From the IMG/VR virus record IMGVR_UViG_3300046003_007106, positions 1 to 56,227 of that record: DNA of 56,227 nt; one strand, given 5' to 3'. This DNA comes from a virus. A model generated the notes under the pieces. That model worked only from the letters and a program-made list of their open reading frames with translations. It had not been told where the DNA came from and made no database searches. A program made the position numbers and the translations under genes. Numbering within the stretch: the first letter of the stretch is position 1; the number at the start of each line of letters is the position of its first letter. Shown piece by piece: positions 27,599 to 35,215 of the stretch.

Positions 27599-28342
27599 AT
27601 GGACAATATTTTAAAAAGCTTTACTGTTCGACCTAGTTTATATTCGGATATATGGGAAAATCCATCATCTGATAACTTTAAAGGTATAAAACTTAAAAAA
27701 GAAATTAGAGAACGTTTAATTGCTATCTCAAAAGATTTTATTGAAAGTCTTGGTGTTGATAGTTTTGCTATTGAGGACATTTTGTTTGTTGGTAGTTTAG
27801 CTAACTATAACTGGTCAGAATATTCTGATATTGATTTACATGTCGTTATAGATAAAAAAGCTGTTAATGATGATAATATCTTGGTTGATGAATTTTTCAC
27901 AGCTAAAAAAGAGTTATATAATTTAAAACACGATATAAAAATCAAAGGGTTTGATGTTGAATTGTATGTTCAAGATATTGAAGAAGTTTTAGATGCAGCA
28001 GACGGTGTATACAGTATTCTCTATAGTAAATGGAGAAAAGAACCGAGCAAAGAAAAACCAGAAATAAATAAAAAAGATATTGTTAAAAAAGTAAAAGAGT
28101 TTGATAAAAAATTAATGGATATTGCTAATGAAAAGGATGCAGATGCCAAGATTTTAAAACTAAAAAAACTAAAAGAAAAGATTAAAGCTTACAGAAAAAG
28201 CGGGTTAAACGCAACTGGAGAGTTCAGCACTGAGAATTTAGTTTTCAAATATTTAAGAAGATCTGGGTATATGGATAAATTAGCTGATATAGGTATTGAT
28301 GTTAAAGATGAATTTTTATCCCTAGAAAACATAGAATATTGA
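27599..28342 (+). CDS. Nucleotidyltransferase-fold protein, 247 aa
   Basis: The polymerase-beta-type signature is clear: VGSLANYNWSEYSDIDLHVV (residues 63-82) with the GS and D-x-D motifs, and a later acid in FDVELYV. A helical Lys-rich C-terminal half follows (residues 155-210). Proteins of this type occur in T4-like phages beside structural genes, with unknown substrates. It could add a nucleotide to RNA, protein or a small molecule. It has a TATTTAT element very close to the start. Confidence 0.75.
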   Translation: MDNILKSFTVRPSLYSDIWENPSSDNFKGIKLKKEIRERLIAISKDFIESLGVDSFAIEDILFVGSLANYNWSEYSDIDLHVVIDKKAVNDDNILVDEFFTAKKELYNLKHDIKIKGFDVELYVQDIEEVLDAADGVYSILYSKWRKEPSKEKPEINKKDIVKKVKEFDKKLMDIANEKDADAKILKLKKLKEKIKAYRKSGLNATGEFSTENLVFKYLRRSGYMDKLADIGIDVKDEFLSLENIEY

Positions 28343-28372
28343 TATTTTACTCTTTTCGCTTATATTTATAAG

Positions 28373-28380
28373 AAGAATAA
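28373..28380 (+). promoter_or_regulatory. Late-promoter-like element for gene at 28401
   Basis: TATTTATA lies 20 bases before the ATG. Confidence 0.5.
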
Positions 28381-28400
28381 TAATTTTAAATTACTAAGAT

Positions 28401-28772
28401 ATGAAACCAATAGGTTCTGAAAAAATAGAAAACATAGACGAAAAATTAGCTAGAATCTTAGAGATTGCTGGTATTAAAAAAGAATTGGTTAACGAAAGCA
28501 AACCAACTATCGGACATTTGTCTAGTGTATTACACGAAGCTGTAGCAGCTAATGGTACTGAATATGGTATCGTACAAGAAGAAAGACACGTTTACATTAA
28601 ATCTAAAAATGAAAATGGTGGGTATGATTATTTAACAGGGATTCAAAACATCCATGAACATTCTTACAAATCATACGCTGACGCTTTAAAACATTTAAAC
28701 ATGATGTTTAAGGATATTAACGAATCTGTTGATTTTAAAGAAAATATCGATGTTTTAAAAAAAAAAGTATAA
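28401..28772 (+). CDS. N-terminal part of a probable frameshifted virion protein
   Basis: The frame encodes 123 residues. The start is helical and leader-like (IDEKLARILEIAGIKKELVNES) and resembles, in a looser form, the leaders found at 44667-56227. The frame ends immediately after a run of ten A (28757-28766). In the -1 frame the reading continues without a break into the 28838-29323 frame. If slippage or a sequencing indel at the A run joins them, the product is about 307 residues. It has a late-type element upstream, so a structural or packaged protein is likely. Confidence 0.6.
   Translation: MKPIGSEKIENIDEKLARILEIAGIKKELVNESKPTIGHLSSVLHEAVAANGTEYGIVQEERHVYIKSKNENGGYDYLTGIQNIHEHSYKSYADALKHLNMMFKDINESVDFKENIDVLKKKV
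28757..28766 (+). other. Run of ten A, probable slippage or indel site
   Basis: Zero-frame reading is GTT TTA AAA AAA AAA GTA TAA. A -1 slip gives AAA AGT ATA ACT GAA and enters the long downstream frame. Confidence 0.5.
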
Positions 28773-28837
28773 CTGAACGTTATATTTTAAAACTTAAAAA
28801 TAGTGATGCGGTACCAGCCGTTGATACGACAGTAGAT

Positions 28838-29323
28838 ATGGGTATGGACGCAACAGTTGACGCAACGGAACCAGCTGAACAATCAGCTGAATTAGCCACA
28901 GACTTTTCAAGTGAAACACCCGCTGATACGGGTATGGATACAACAGCTGATACAACAGCTGATACAACAGTTGATCCAGCGGTAGAAGCACCCGCTCAAG
29001 AAACAGGCGGTGAAAATACTGACGAACCTATTTTAAAAACAGTTCAAAAACTTACTGGTAAAATCACTCAAAAAATGAGAGAAGGTGCACAGGAATTAGA
29101 ATCAAAAGATTATAAATATGTTGTTAACTCAATCTTATCTGCGATCGACATGACAAAGATGACAGAAGAGGATATGAATGATATATTAAATAAATTACAA
29201 AACAAAGATTCTGAAGATACAGCAAACGCTGAACCAGCACCAGAAGAACAACCAGTTCAAGAACAACCAAGACGGTTTCAAAAATCAGTTATAGATGAAT
29301 TCCTAAGTACTTTAGGTAGATAA
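28838..29323 (+). CDS. C-terminal part of the same protein, -1 frame
   Basis: The frame is open from 28739, but its first ATG is at 28838, without a clear ribosome-binding site. Reading back to the A run gives SITERYILKLKNSDAVPAVD joined to this part. The product is Ala/Thr/Asp-rich and repetitive at first (ADTTADTTVD), then helical (residues 70-110, KLTGKITQKMREGAQELE). It ends in RRFQKSVIDEFLSTLGR. It is more likely the continuation of the gene at 28401 than an independent gene. A strong terminator follows. Confidence 0.6.
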   Translation: MGMDATVDATEPAEQSAELATDFSSETPADTGMDTTADTTADTTVDPAVEAPAQETGGENTDEPILKTVQKLTGKITQKMREGAQELESKDYKYVVNSILSAIDMTKMTEEDMNDILNKLQNKDSEDTANAEPAPEEQPVQEQPRRFQKSVIDEFLSTLGR

Positions 29324-29326
29324 ATA

Positions 29327-29354
29327 AAATCCCCTTTTGGGGATTTGTTTTTTT
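29327..29354 (+). terminator. Intrinsic terminator after gene at 28838
   Basis: AAATCCCC-TTTT-GGGGATTT is a perfect 8-base stem and is followed by seven T. Confidence 0.9.
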
Positions 29355-29375
29355 AAAACCTTTTTATTATTTTTG
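29344..29375 (+). promoter_or_regulatory. Host-type promoter of dNMP kinase gene
   Basis: TTTG (29344-29347), 20 bases, then TATTTTTG (29368-29375), 16 bases before the ATG at 29392. The -33 box lies inside the 3' arm of the terminator. Confidence 0.6.
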
Positions 29376-29391
29376 TACAAATAAGTATAAA

Positions 29392-29961
29392 ATGATAGTA
29401 GGTGTTTTAGGAAAAAAACGTTCAGGTAAAGATACAACAGGTGATTACCTTGTTGCTAACAAAAATTTTGTAAAATATAGTTTTGCTAACCCAATTAAAC
29501 GCGGGGCTATGGAGTTGTTCGGTTTTACCGAACAACAGGTTTTTGGCGATGCTAAAGATGAAATTGACCCAACCTGGGGGATTACACCAAGATTGGTGCT
29601 ACAAATAATGGGTACCGAAGTATTTCAATATGATATGCCGAAGTATATACCAGAATTACAAACATTTGGTCGTGGATTTTGGGTTAAACGTTTTGAGCAA
29701 TGGTATGAACAAAACAGAGATTTAGATGTGGTTATTTGCGATGTAAGATTTCAACATGAAGTTGATTCCATATTAAAAATGGGTGGTGTTATTTGGTCTG
29801 TAAACCGTCCAAATTTAACTAGTGGTGATGAGCATGCATCTGAAAAAGAAATGGATTTAATCACTGGTATAACAACCGAAATAATAAACGATCGTACTTT
29901 AGCTGATTTCTATAATAAGATTGATAATCAATTATATGATTTACGAAAATCCGTTAGCTGA
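29392..29961 (+). CDS. Deoxynucleoside monophosphate kinase (T4 gp1-like)
   Basis: This 189-residue P-loop kinase has the Walker A GKKRSGKDT (residues 7-15), the FANPIKRGAMELFG region and a DVRFQHEVD motif typical of T4-like dNMP kinases. These enzymes phosphorylate deoxynucleoside monophosphates to feed phage DNA synthesis. A host-type promoter suggests early expression. The end overlaps the next gene by 26 bases. Confidence 0.88.
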   Translation: MIVGVLGKKRSGKDTTGDYLVANKNFVKYSFANPIKRGAMELFGFTEQQVFGDAKDEIDPTWGITPRLVLQIMGTEVFQYDMPKYIPELQTFGRGFWVKRFEQWYEQNRDLDVVICDVRFQHEVDSILKMGGVIWSVNRPNLTSGDEHASEKEMDLITGITTEIINDRTLADFYNKIDNQLYDLRKSVS

Positions 29962-30313
29962 GATATTATCAGTACATAAATTTAAGGTTAATAGAGCCAC
30001 AGCTGAGATGTTATGTTACGCTTTTAACAAAGAGGTTAAATGTGACAGAAAAATTAATATACAGTTATTTAGTAGATTTACTAAATATAACCCATTATAT
30101 GTTTTTAATTATGGTGGAGTCATTAATGAATCGGTTAAAAACCAACCAATAACATTACAAGGTGTTGAAATTGCTGTTCCAGCTGGAAAAGAAGAAGAGT
30201 TTTTAGATGAGAATTCTAACTATGTATTCTATGGGGGGCCAAGCTCTAGTATAGAATGGTTAGATGATGATTTTAATTCTACGGTATATGGAAACTGTAG
30301 GATTAACTTTTAA
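29936..30313 (+). CDS. Hypothetical protein, 125 aa
   Basis: The ATG at 29936 is preferred to the in-frame TTG at 29921; both lie inside the end of the kinase gene. The product is mixed alpha/beta with a GGVINES motif and an acidic C-terminus (SIEWLDDDFNST). No family is recognised. The 26-base overlap suggests coupling to the kinase. It converges with the minus-strand gene at 30303, sharing 11 bases. Confidence 0.6.
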   Translation: MIYENPLAEILSVHKFKVNRATAEMLCYAFNKEVKCDRKINIQLFSRFTKYNPLYVFNYGGVINESVKNQPITLQGVEIAVPAGKEEEFLDENSNYVFYGGPSSSIEWLDDDFNSTVYGNCRINF

Positions 30314-30578
30314 TTATCTTTAACCTTAGATTACCAGTACCTTTTATAACCCTATGCCAATCATGCCTTGCTATTTTTAGTGAGACATTTTCTTTTAAAG
30401 GTATGGGTAATTGATTATCGTATTGGAATTTCCAATCGGTTGTATTTAAAACCTCAACGATACGGTCCTCATTATCTCTATGCCACATAAGTTCAATCGG
30501 ATCGATATTCTCATCAAATTCCCTTATCACATAGTTTTCACCTATTTCGATATCTTTATACGGTTTACCAGTATCCAC
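30303..30578 (-). CDS. Conserved-type phage protein, 91 aa
   Basis: The protein is compact and beta-rich, with LMWHRDNEDRIVEVLN, DWKFQYDNQLP and a terminal HDWHRVIKGTGNLRL. The pattern of His, Asp and Trp residues suggests a small cupin-like barrel, and similar short proteins occur in T4-like phages, but I cannot name a family. It overlaps the end of the upstream gene by 14 bases on the minus strand and is probably expressed with it. Confidence 0.6.
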   Translation of the reverse strand: MDTGKPYKDIEIGENYVIREFDENIDPIELMWHRDNEDRIVEVLNTTDWKFQYDNQLPIPLKENVSLKIARHDWHRVIKGTGNLRLKIIKS

Positions 30579-31527
30579 CGAATTTAGATTTTAATCCAAG
30601 TAAACTAGCGTATCTAGGTAATCTACATGACCAGTAAGACGCTTTTGTTCTATCTTTTTTATTAGCACAATCATGTCTAGCAGCAAATGATTTACGAGCC
30701 GCTGGGTTATTTAATTTAACTGACAAACCAGTTGTATCACCAAAAGATACTTTCTTGATACCACCACCTGGTTTTCTAACATACACATAGAATTTTTTTG
30801 AACCACCTCTTTTTGGTTTACCCAACTCAACATCCTTACCTTGGTATTTAGCTTCAGCAATAAGTTCATCCTCAGCCATATCTTCAGTAAATGGTAAATC
30901 CAATGAAACCATTTGACCCTTGTATAAACCAAATCTACCTAAATCTGTGTTTTCAAATAATTTTGTGTCTAAAGCTGATAACTTGATCATCTTTTTCTCC
31001 CAAAGCTCTCTCGCTTCTTTAATAACCATAGCGTGTTTTTCACTACCAGGTCTATATTCATTTTCCAATAAAGGAATAGCATTATTAAGATGATATTTTA
31101 CGTCTTCAGAAATCATATCCTTTAGAACCCAAAGATCAAAATTTTCAGTTAATCTCTTTTCAATAGCTAATTCAAAACACTCCTCACAAACAACATTTGA
31201 TTCAGACATTAACGAACTAAACTCTTTGTTTTCATACATATCATTAATAACCTCAAAAACAAAAGAAAGATCTTTGTATTCTGGGTTCACAACAACATGA
31301 TAACAATCATCAGATTTCTCCATCATCGGTTTACCAAAATTTTCTTTATTTTTTGAAATATAAAACGTTGGATTTTCAGCTTCTTCATGAATTGAAAATA
31401 ATTCAGGAATAATATCAAGGTTTAAACCTTCACCCAAAGACGAAGTAACCTCTTTATCCAATAAACCTTTTTTGTTTAAAATTGAGGCCACTTGACCTTC
31501 TGTCATTTTGTATATTTTTTTACTCAT
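30565..31527 (-). CDS. Probable packaged or core protein with C-terminal RHDC-YWSCR domain
   Basis: The 320-residue protein begins with a leader-like helical stretch ending SSLGEG, which could be an L-x-E cleavage site. The middle is acidic and helical. The C-terminal 90 residues hold a basic domain (KRGGSKKFYVYVRKPGGGIKKVSFG, then ARKSFAARHDC and YWSCRLPRYA) that I recall at the C-terminus of several T4-like phage head proteins. The paired Cys/His may bind a metal. A late-type element lies 17 bases upstream. A virion or prohead-core role is inferred. Confidence 0.65.
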   Translation of the reverse strand: MSKKIYKMTEGQVASILNKKGLLDKEVTSSLGEGLNLDIIPELFSIHEEAENPTFYISKNKENFGKPMMEKSDDCYHVVVNPEYKDLSFVFEVINDMYENKEFSSLMSESNVVCEECFELAIEKRLTENFDLWVLKDMISEDVKYHLNNAIPLLENEYRPGSEKHAMVIKEARELWEKKMIKLSALDTKLFENTDLGRFGLYKGQMVSLDLPFTEDMAEDELIAEAKYQGKDVELGKPKRGGSKKFYVYVRKPGGGIKKVSFGDTTGLSVKLNNPAARKSFAARHDCANKKDRTKASYWSCRLPRYASLLGLKSKFGGYW

Positions 31528-31544
31528 TATCTATGATATTATTA

Positions 31545-31552
31545 TATAAATA
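31545..31552 (-). promoter_or_regulatory. Late-promoter-like element for gene at 31527
   Basis: Minus-strand TATTTATA lies 17 bases before the ATG. Confidence 0.55.
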
Positions 31553-31557
31553 CCTAG

Positions 31558-32112
31558 TTAAATGAATAAATTCATGAAGTCGTAAACATTATCTGGTATA
31601 GATCTTAAACGATCAAAACCATAAAAAGCACTCATATTTGATTGTTCTCTTATTGTTTGGTTATTAATTAACATTTTTGAGTGGAAACTATCGATCAATT
31701 TTGGGGTGGCATATCCACAAACAATAAACTCCGTATCACTAATTTTACACACAAAGATAGCTTTTTTATACATTGGTCTGTAGAAGATTGGGAATTCATT
31801 ATAATTGAATATAATGACATCAACCCACTTCTCAAATGATGTTCTTAGTTGCTGCAAAGGTTCAACATTAACATTATTATAATCCATAATAGGGTGTTGA
31901 ATACGTTTTGAGATGGCTGTTATCGCACAGGTCAGTGTAAACATTTCCTTATATTTCTGATTATTTTTAACCAATTTAGTGGTGTTATGTTGTTTCTTAA
32001 CAACACCTCTAATAAAGGAAACACAATTGTGAATATCCTTTTCGTCTAATTTAATTCTACTGAATTTTTTCGTGTGCGCATCAAAAGCGCTTTTAAATGT
32101 TATTATACCCAT
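31558..32112 (-). CDS. Hypothetical protein, 184 aa
   Basis: The ATG at 32112 (MGIITFKSAF) is preferred because the open frame farther upstream crosses the promoter. The start lies only 4 bases after the -7 element, so the message would be leaderless. The product is mixed alpha/beta with no recognised motif. It is divergent from the UvrD-like helicase, with which it shares overlapping host-type promoters, and is probably an early gene. Confidence 0.65.
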   Translation of the reverse strand: MGIITFKSAFDAHTKKFSRIKLDEKDIHNCVSFIRGVVKKQHNTTKLVKNNQKYKEMFTLTCAITAISKRIQHPIMDYNNVNVEPLQQLRTSFEKWVDVIIFNYNEFPIFYRPMYKKAIFVCKISDTEFIVCGYATPKLIDSFHSKMLINNQTIREQSNMSAFYGFDRLRSIPDNVYDFMNLFI

Positions 32113-32116
32113 GACA

Positions 32117-32148
32117 CAAAAGTAAAAAAAAATTTGTTTATAACCAAA
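32117..32148 (-). promoter_or_regulatory. Host-type promoter of gene at 32112
   Basis: Minus-strand TTTG (32148-32145), 20 bases, then TACTTTTG (32124-32117). The ATG follows after 4 bases. Confidence 0.65.
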
Positions 32149-32164
32149 TAATTTTCTAATTTTG
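32133..32164 (+). promoter_or_regulatory. Host-type promoter of helicase gene
   Basis: TTTG (32133-32136), 20 bases, then TAATTTTG (32157-32164). The ATG at 32170 follows after 5 bases. Confidence 0.65.
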
Positions 32165-32169
32165 TAAAT

Positions 32170-33567
32170 ATGAAAGGATATACTAAGGAACAACTCGAAT
32201 TTATTGAGTTTAGCGGACCAGAATCCGTAATATTATCAGCAACAGCTGGAAGTGGTAAAACGCATTCAACAGTAGGTAGGTTAAATCACCTATTAGAAAA
32301 TGGTGTTGACCCAAATAGGATAATCTTCTTTTCATTTACCAATGATGCTGTAAATGAATTGAGAAATCGTATTAACAATGAGGTTAAAATCACAACCATA
32401 CATAGTTTTACAAGTAGTACGTTGGGTAAATTGGGTAAATTTAAACCTATTGTAACATTTTACGATTTCATAAACTGGTATCGTGATAAAAAGAAACCAT
32501 CATTTAAAGACCCGAGGAAAATAAGAGAGGAATATTATGCGACTATCGAAAGGTTTTATGAAGAAGGTGCTAGTATATCTTCATCTTTTTCAGCTTATAA
32601 ACTACAATTTTATGATGGGGTTAAGGCACCTAAACCAAATTTTTATGACCATTACGTTGCGTTTTTAAAAGAAACTAATAGTCGTGATTTCTCTGATATG
32701 TTAATTGACACAGAAAAATTAACACGTGACCCAAAGCACAAGGAGTTTTTTAATGGTATGTATGATTATATCTTTATTGACGAGTATCAAGATACATCAA
32801 CACTTCAGATGAAAATTTTATCAGCTATTAATGCAAAACAATATTACCTTATTGGTGATAAAAACCAGTCGATTTATGGGTTTTCTGGTGCCAACTGTGA
32901 AAAGATTGAATCTTTACTAAAACAAAAAAAGACGGTTGTTGAGTTAACATTAACAAAAAATTTTAGATCCCATAAAAAAATTGTTGAGAATGCCAATAAA
33001 TTTAGTTCGTTAATGGCTATACCTGAATCGGAAAATGAAGGTTTTGTTGATGAAAAATTTATAACAAAAAAGAGGTTGTTTGAAATGATGCAAGATGGTA
33101 AACCACTGACCGTGCTTGTTAGAACAAATAACATTATCAAGGAGATTGAGAAACAAGCTTTGAAGAAGAAAATACCAATGCGTTATTTTAATTACATAAC
33201 AAAAACAGATCTTGATAATATTAAAAAATCTAATATAACAGATAGTCTTAAAAAGAAGTTGAATGATGTTTCAGCGTATTTCTTAAATAACCAAGACTTC
33301 ATTGAATTTATTGAATCAAACAGTGACTCTGATGTATTTGTAACATCAATACATAAAAGCAAGGGTAGAGAATTCCCAAGATGTGTTGTTATCAATTCGG
33401 CTGACCCAGATATGTTAATTAAACATGGTAGTTTAACACACAGTTTATCTGAATATTCATTTATAACGGATGACGGTGATATTGATGAAGAAGGTAGGAA
33501 TATACATTATGTTGCGGTCACCAGACCAAAAGAAGAACTCTACTTTATGATTTACGATGACCTATAA
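32170..33567 (+). CDS. UvrD/Rep-type SF1 DNA helicase
   Basis: The 465-residue helicase has the SF1A motifs in order: Walker A SATAGSGKTHST (24-31), FSFTNDAVNELRNRI, TTIHSF, DYIFIDEYQDTS (motif II), LIGDKNQSIYGFSGA (motif III), LTKNFRS (motif IV), VTSIHKSKGREF (motif V) and YVAVTRPKEELY (motif VI). It is shorter than UvrD or PcrA, close to a minimal phage helicase. It probably acts in replication, recombination or fork repair. A host-type promoter gives a nearly leaderless early message, and a terminator follows. Confidence 0.9.
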   Translation: MKGYTKEQLEFIEFSGPESVILSATAGSGKTHSTVGRLNHLLENGVDPNRIIFFSFTNDAVNELRNRINNEVKITTIHSFTSSTLGKLGKFKPIVTFYDFINWYRDKKKPSFKDPRKIREEYYATIERFYEEGASISSSFSAYKLQFYDGVKAPKPNFYDHYVAFLKETNSRDFSDMLIDTEKLTRDPKHKEFFNGMYDYIFIDEYQDTSTLQMKILSAINAKQYYLIGDKNQSIYGFSGANCEKIESLLKQKKTVVELTLTKNFRSHKKIVENANKFSSLMAIPESENEGFVDEKFITKKRLFEMMQDGKPLTVLVRTNNIIKEIEKQALKKKIPMRYFNYITKTDLDNIKKSNITDSLKKKLNDVSAYFLNNQDFIEFIESNSDSDVFVTSIHKSKGREFPRCVVINSADPDMLIKHGSLTHSLSEYSFITDDGDIDEEGRNIHYVAVTRPKEELYFMIYDDL

Positions 33568-33572
33568 AATAT

Positions 33573-33601
33573 AAAAAACCACCAATTACGGTGGTTTTTT
33601 T
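33573..33601 (+). terminator. Intrinsic terminator after helicase gene
   Basis: AACCACC (33577-33583) pairs with GGTGGTT (33590-33596), followed by T residues. Confidence 0.85.
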
Positions 33602-33882
33602 ATAGAGGTTATTTAAAATTTTGACCTTACTTACCATATGTATTGGTTTGAGAATAACCACAATTAACTTATAATTATTTCCCTACCTGATTTGAATTTA
33701 TTTCTAAAGTTATCTTCTCCCTTGGCCTCTATATGGTTTCTTATAGTTTTTACTTTTACTAGTTTTATTTTTAGTTTATAAACCACTTAACATCTATTTA
33801 ATAATTTTTTTTACCTGGTATTATAGTTAATTTATTTTAATAAATATCTTGATAAAAACAAAAATTAACTTATAATCTTATA
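33602..33882. other. Non-coding stretch without a recognisable gene
   Basis: About 280 bases between the helicase terminator and the next promoter hold no credible reading frame on either strand. A 14-base direct repeat, AATTAACTTATAAT, occurs at 33662-33675 and 33863-33876. I see no clear hairpin or tRNA. It could be a decayed gene or carry an untranslated RNA, but neither is supported. Confidence 0.4.
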
Positions 33883-33890
33883 TATTTATT
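33883..33890 (+). promoter_or_regulatory. Late-promoter-like element for gene at 33904 and endolysin
   Basis: TATTTATT lies 13 bases before the ATG at 33904. Confidence 0.5.
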
Positions 33891-33903
33891 AATAAACAAG
33901 CAT

Positions 33904-34062
33904 ATGATTATTTTTTACAATAGATTTGACAAAACCAAAGAACCGATTAATAGGACAAACAAATACACTTCGAGATTAGAAGCTGCAAAATTTTTTGCTG
34001 AAATTAAAAAAATGAGTCTTAAAGATTTTTTGAAAGTATTTACTGTTAGTATAATAAAATAA
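33904..34062 (+). CDS. Small basic protein, 52 aa, before endolysin
   Basis: The frame begins with MIIFYNRFDKTKEPINR and continues with a helical stretch (TSRLEAAKFFAEIKKMSLKDFLKVF). A late-type element lies 13 bases upstream, and the endolysin follows 22 bases after the stop, so the two are probably co-transcribed. The protein has no membrane helix, so it is not an obvious holin. The function is unknown. Confidence 0.55.
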   Translation: MIIFYNRFDKTKEPINRTNKYTSRLEAAKFFAEIKKMSLKDFLKVFTVSIIK

Positions 34063-34084
34063 AAAAATCAAAAAAAAAAGAATT

Positions 34085-34921
34085 ATGTTATTAAAAGTAG
34101 GTTCAAAAGGAGATGAAGTAAAAAAACTCCAAACAAAATTGGGTACAAGCGCAGATGGTGCTTTTGGTCCAGGAACAGAAAAATTAGTCAAAGAATGGCA
34201 AACCGCTAACGGGTTAACAGCTGACGGTATTGTTGGTGACGCAACTTGGACAAAAATGGGTTTAAACGAAGGTTCAGCATCAGCTACACCAGCCGCGGCA
34301 CCTGTAGCTATTCCAGCATCAAACTTTAAGTTAGAAGCGTTAAAAGGGCATATTCCTGATGCGGTTATTGCTCAGATCCCTGACACCGCTGCTAAGTTTA
34401 ATATTACAACACCTTTGCGTTTAGCTCATTTCTTAGCACAATGTGGTCATGAATCAGCTGGATTTAAAGCTGTGTCTGAAAACTTAAACTATTCAGCTGA
34501 TGGATTAGTTAAGATATTTGGAAAGTATTTTAACGCTGCAACTGCCGCTGGTAGTGCTCGTAATCCTGAAAAAATCGCAAATAAAGTATACTCATCAAGA
34601 ATGGGTAATGGAAATGAAGCATCAGGCGATGGTTGGAAGCACAGAGGTCGTGGATTTATCCAATTAACTGGTAAAGACAACTACAAAGCGTTTGATGCAA
34701 CTGTAGAAGACGACATTTTAGCAAACCCAGATTTAGTAGCAACTAAATATCCGTTGGCTTCAGCAGCATTTTTCTTCAACAAAAATGGTCTTTGGACTAT
34801 TTGTGATAAAGGTGCTGACACAGCAACTGTTACAGCTGTAACAAAAAGAGTAAATGGTGGTACAATTGGTCTTGATGATCGTATTAAACACTTCAAAGAA
34901 TTCTATGATTTATTGAAATAA
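34085..34921 (+). CDS. Endolysin: peptidoglycan-binding domain + GH19 muramidase/chitinase-like
   Basis: Residues 1-58 form a peptidoglycan-binding domain (GSKGDEVKKLQTKLG, then DGIVGDATWTKMG). A flexible Ala/Pro linker (62-80) follows. Residues about 85-278 are a GH19-type glycosidase with the catalytic Glu123 in AQCGHESAGF and the conserved GRGFIQLTGKDNY. It degrades host murein at lysis. There is no signal peptide, so release would need a holin. The linker begins with a GLNE-G sequence like the L-N-E sites of the packaged proteins. A strong terminator follows. Confidence 0.92.
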   Translation: MLLKVGSKGDEVKKLQTKLGTSADGAFGPGTEKLVKEWQTANGLTADGIVGDATWTKMGLNEGSASATPAAAPVAIPASNFKLEALKGHIPDAVIAQIPDTAAKFNITTPLRLAHFLAQCGHESAGFKAVSENLNYSADGLVKIFGKYFNAATAAGSARNPEKIANKVYSSRMGNGNEASGDGWKHRGRGFIQLTGKDNYKAFDATVEDDILANPDLVATKYPLASAAFFFNKNGLWTICDKGADTATVTAVTKRVNGGTIGLDDRIKHFKEFYDLLK

Positions 34922-34936
34922 CTTTCAAGCAAAATT

Positions 34937-34964
34937 AAAAGGGTAGATTTGTCTACCCTTTTTT
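34937..34964 (+). terminator. Intrinsic terminator after endolysin, probably bidirectional
   Basis: AAAAGGGTAGA pairs with TCTACCCTTTT around TTTG, with T runs on both strands. It may also end the long minus-strand secretion operon. Confidence 0.85.
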
Positions 34965-34978
34965 GTTTTTTAGAATAG

Positions 34979-35010
34979 TTTGGTTTTTACCAGATCTTTT
35001 TTTATTATTG
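34979..35010 (+). promoter_or_regulatory. Host-type promoter of gene at 35015
   Basis: TTTG (34979-34982), 20 bases, then TATTATTG (35003-35010), one mismatch to TAnnTTTG. The ATG follows after 4 bases. Confidence 0.5.
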
Positions 35011-35014
35011 TAAT

Positions 35015-35215
35015 ATGGGTTTTAATAAAAGATATATTGATTATCATAAAATTTTAATATATAAAAATAGGTTGGAAGACCTTTTTACTAATAAAATTGA
35101 TGCGTTTATACTCACCGATAATTTCTCAAAAGAAATATTCGATTTATACGAGGAAAAGAAATTTGATTTAATTAGGGATAAAATATTTGATTATGAAACT
35201 AAATCTTTGATCTAA
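35015..35215 (+). CDS. Small hypothetical protein, 66 aa
   Basis: The product is charged and helical (NRLEDLFTNKIDAFILTDNF) without a recognised domain. Its last 48 bases overlap, tail to tail, with the beta-barrel gene on the other strand. Because it has a recognisable promoter and the ATG lies right behind it, it is probably a real early gene with a nearly leaderless message. Confidence 0.5.
   Translation: MGFNKRYIDYHKILIYKNRLEDLFTNKIDAFILTDNFSKEIFDLYEEKKFDLIRDKIFDYETKSLI

Noticed and set aside
29921-29935. Upstream TTG start for the gene at 29936
   Set aside because: The ATG five codons later gives a normal start with the same frame; nothing favours the TTG.
32113-32193. Extended N-terminus for the protein at 31558 using an upstream start
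   Set aside because: The extension would run through the host-type promoter and looks like random hydrophobic AT-rich translation, while the ATG at 32112 lies right behind the promoter.
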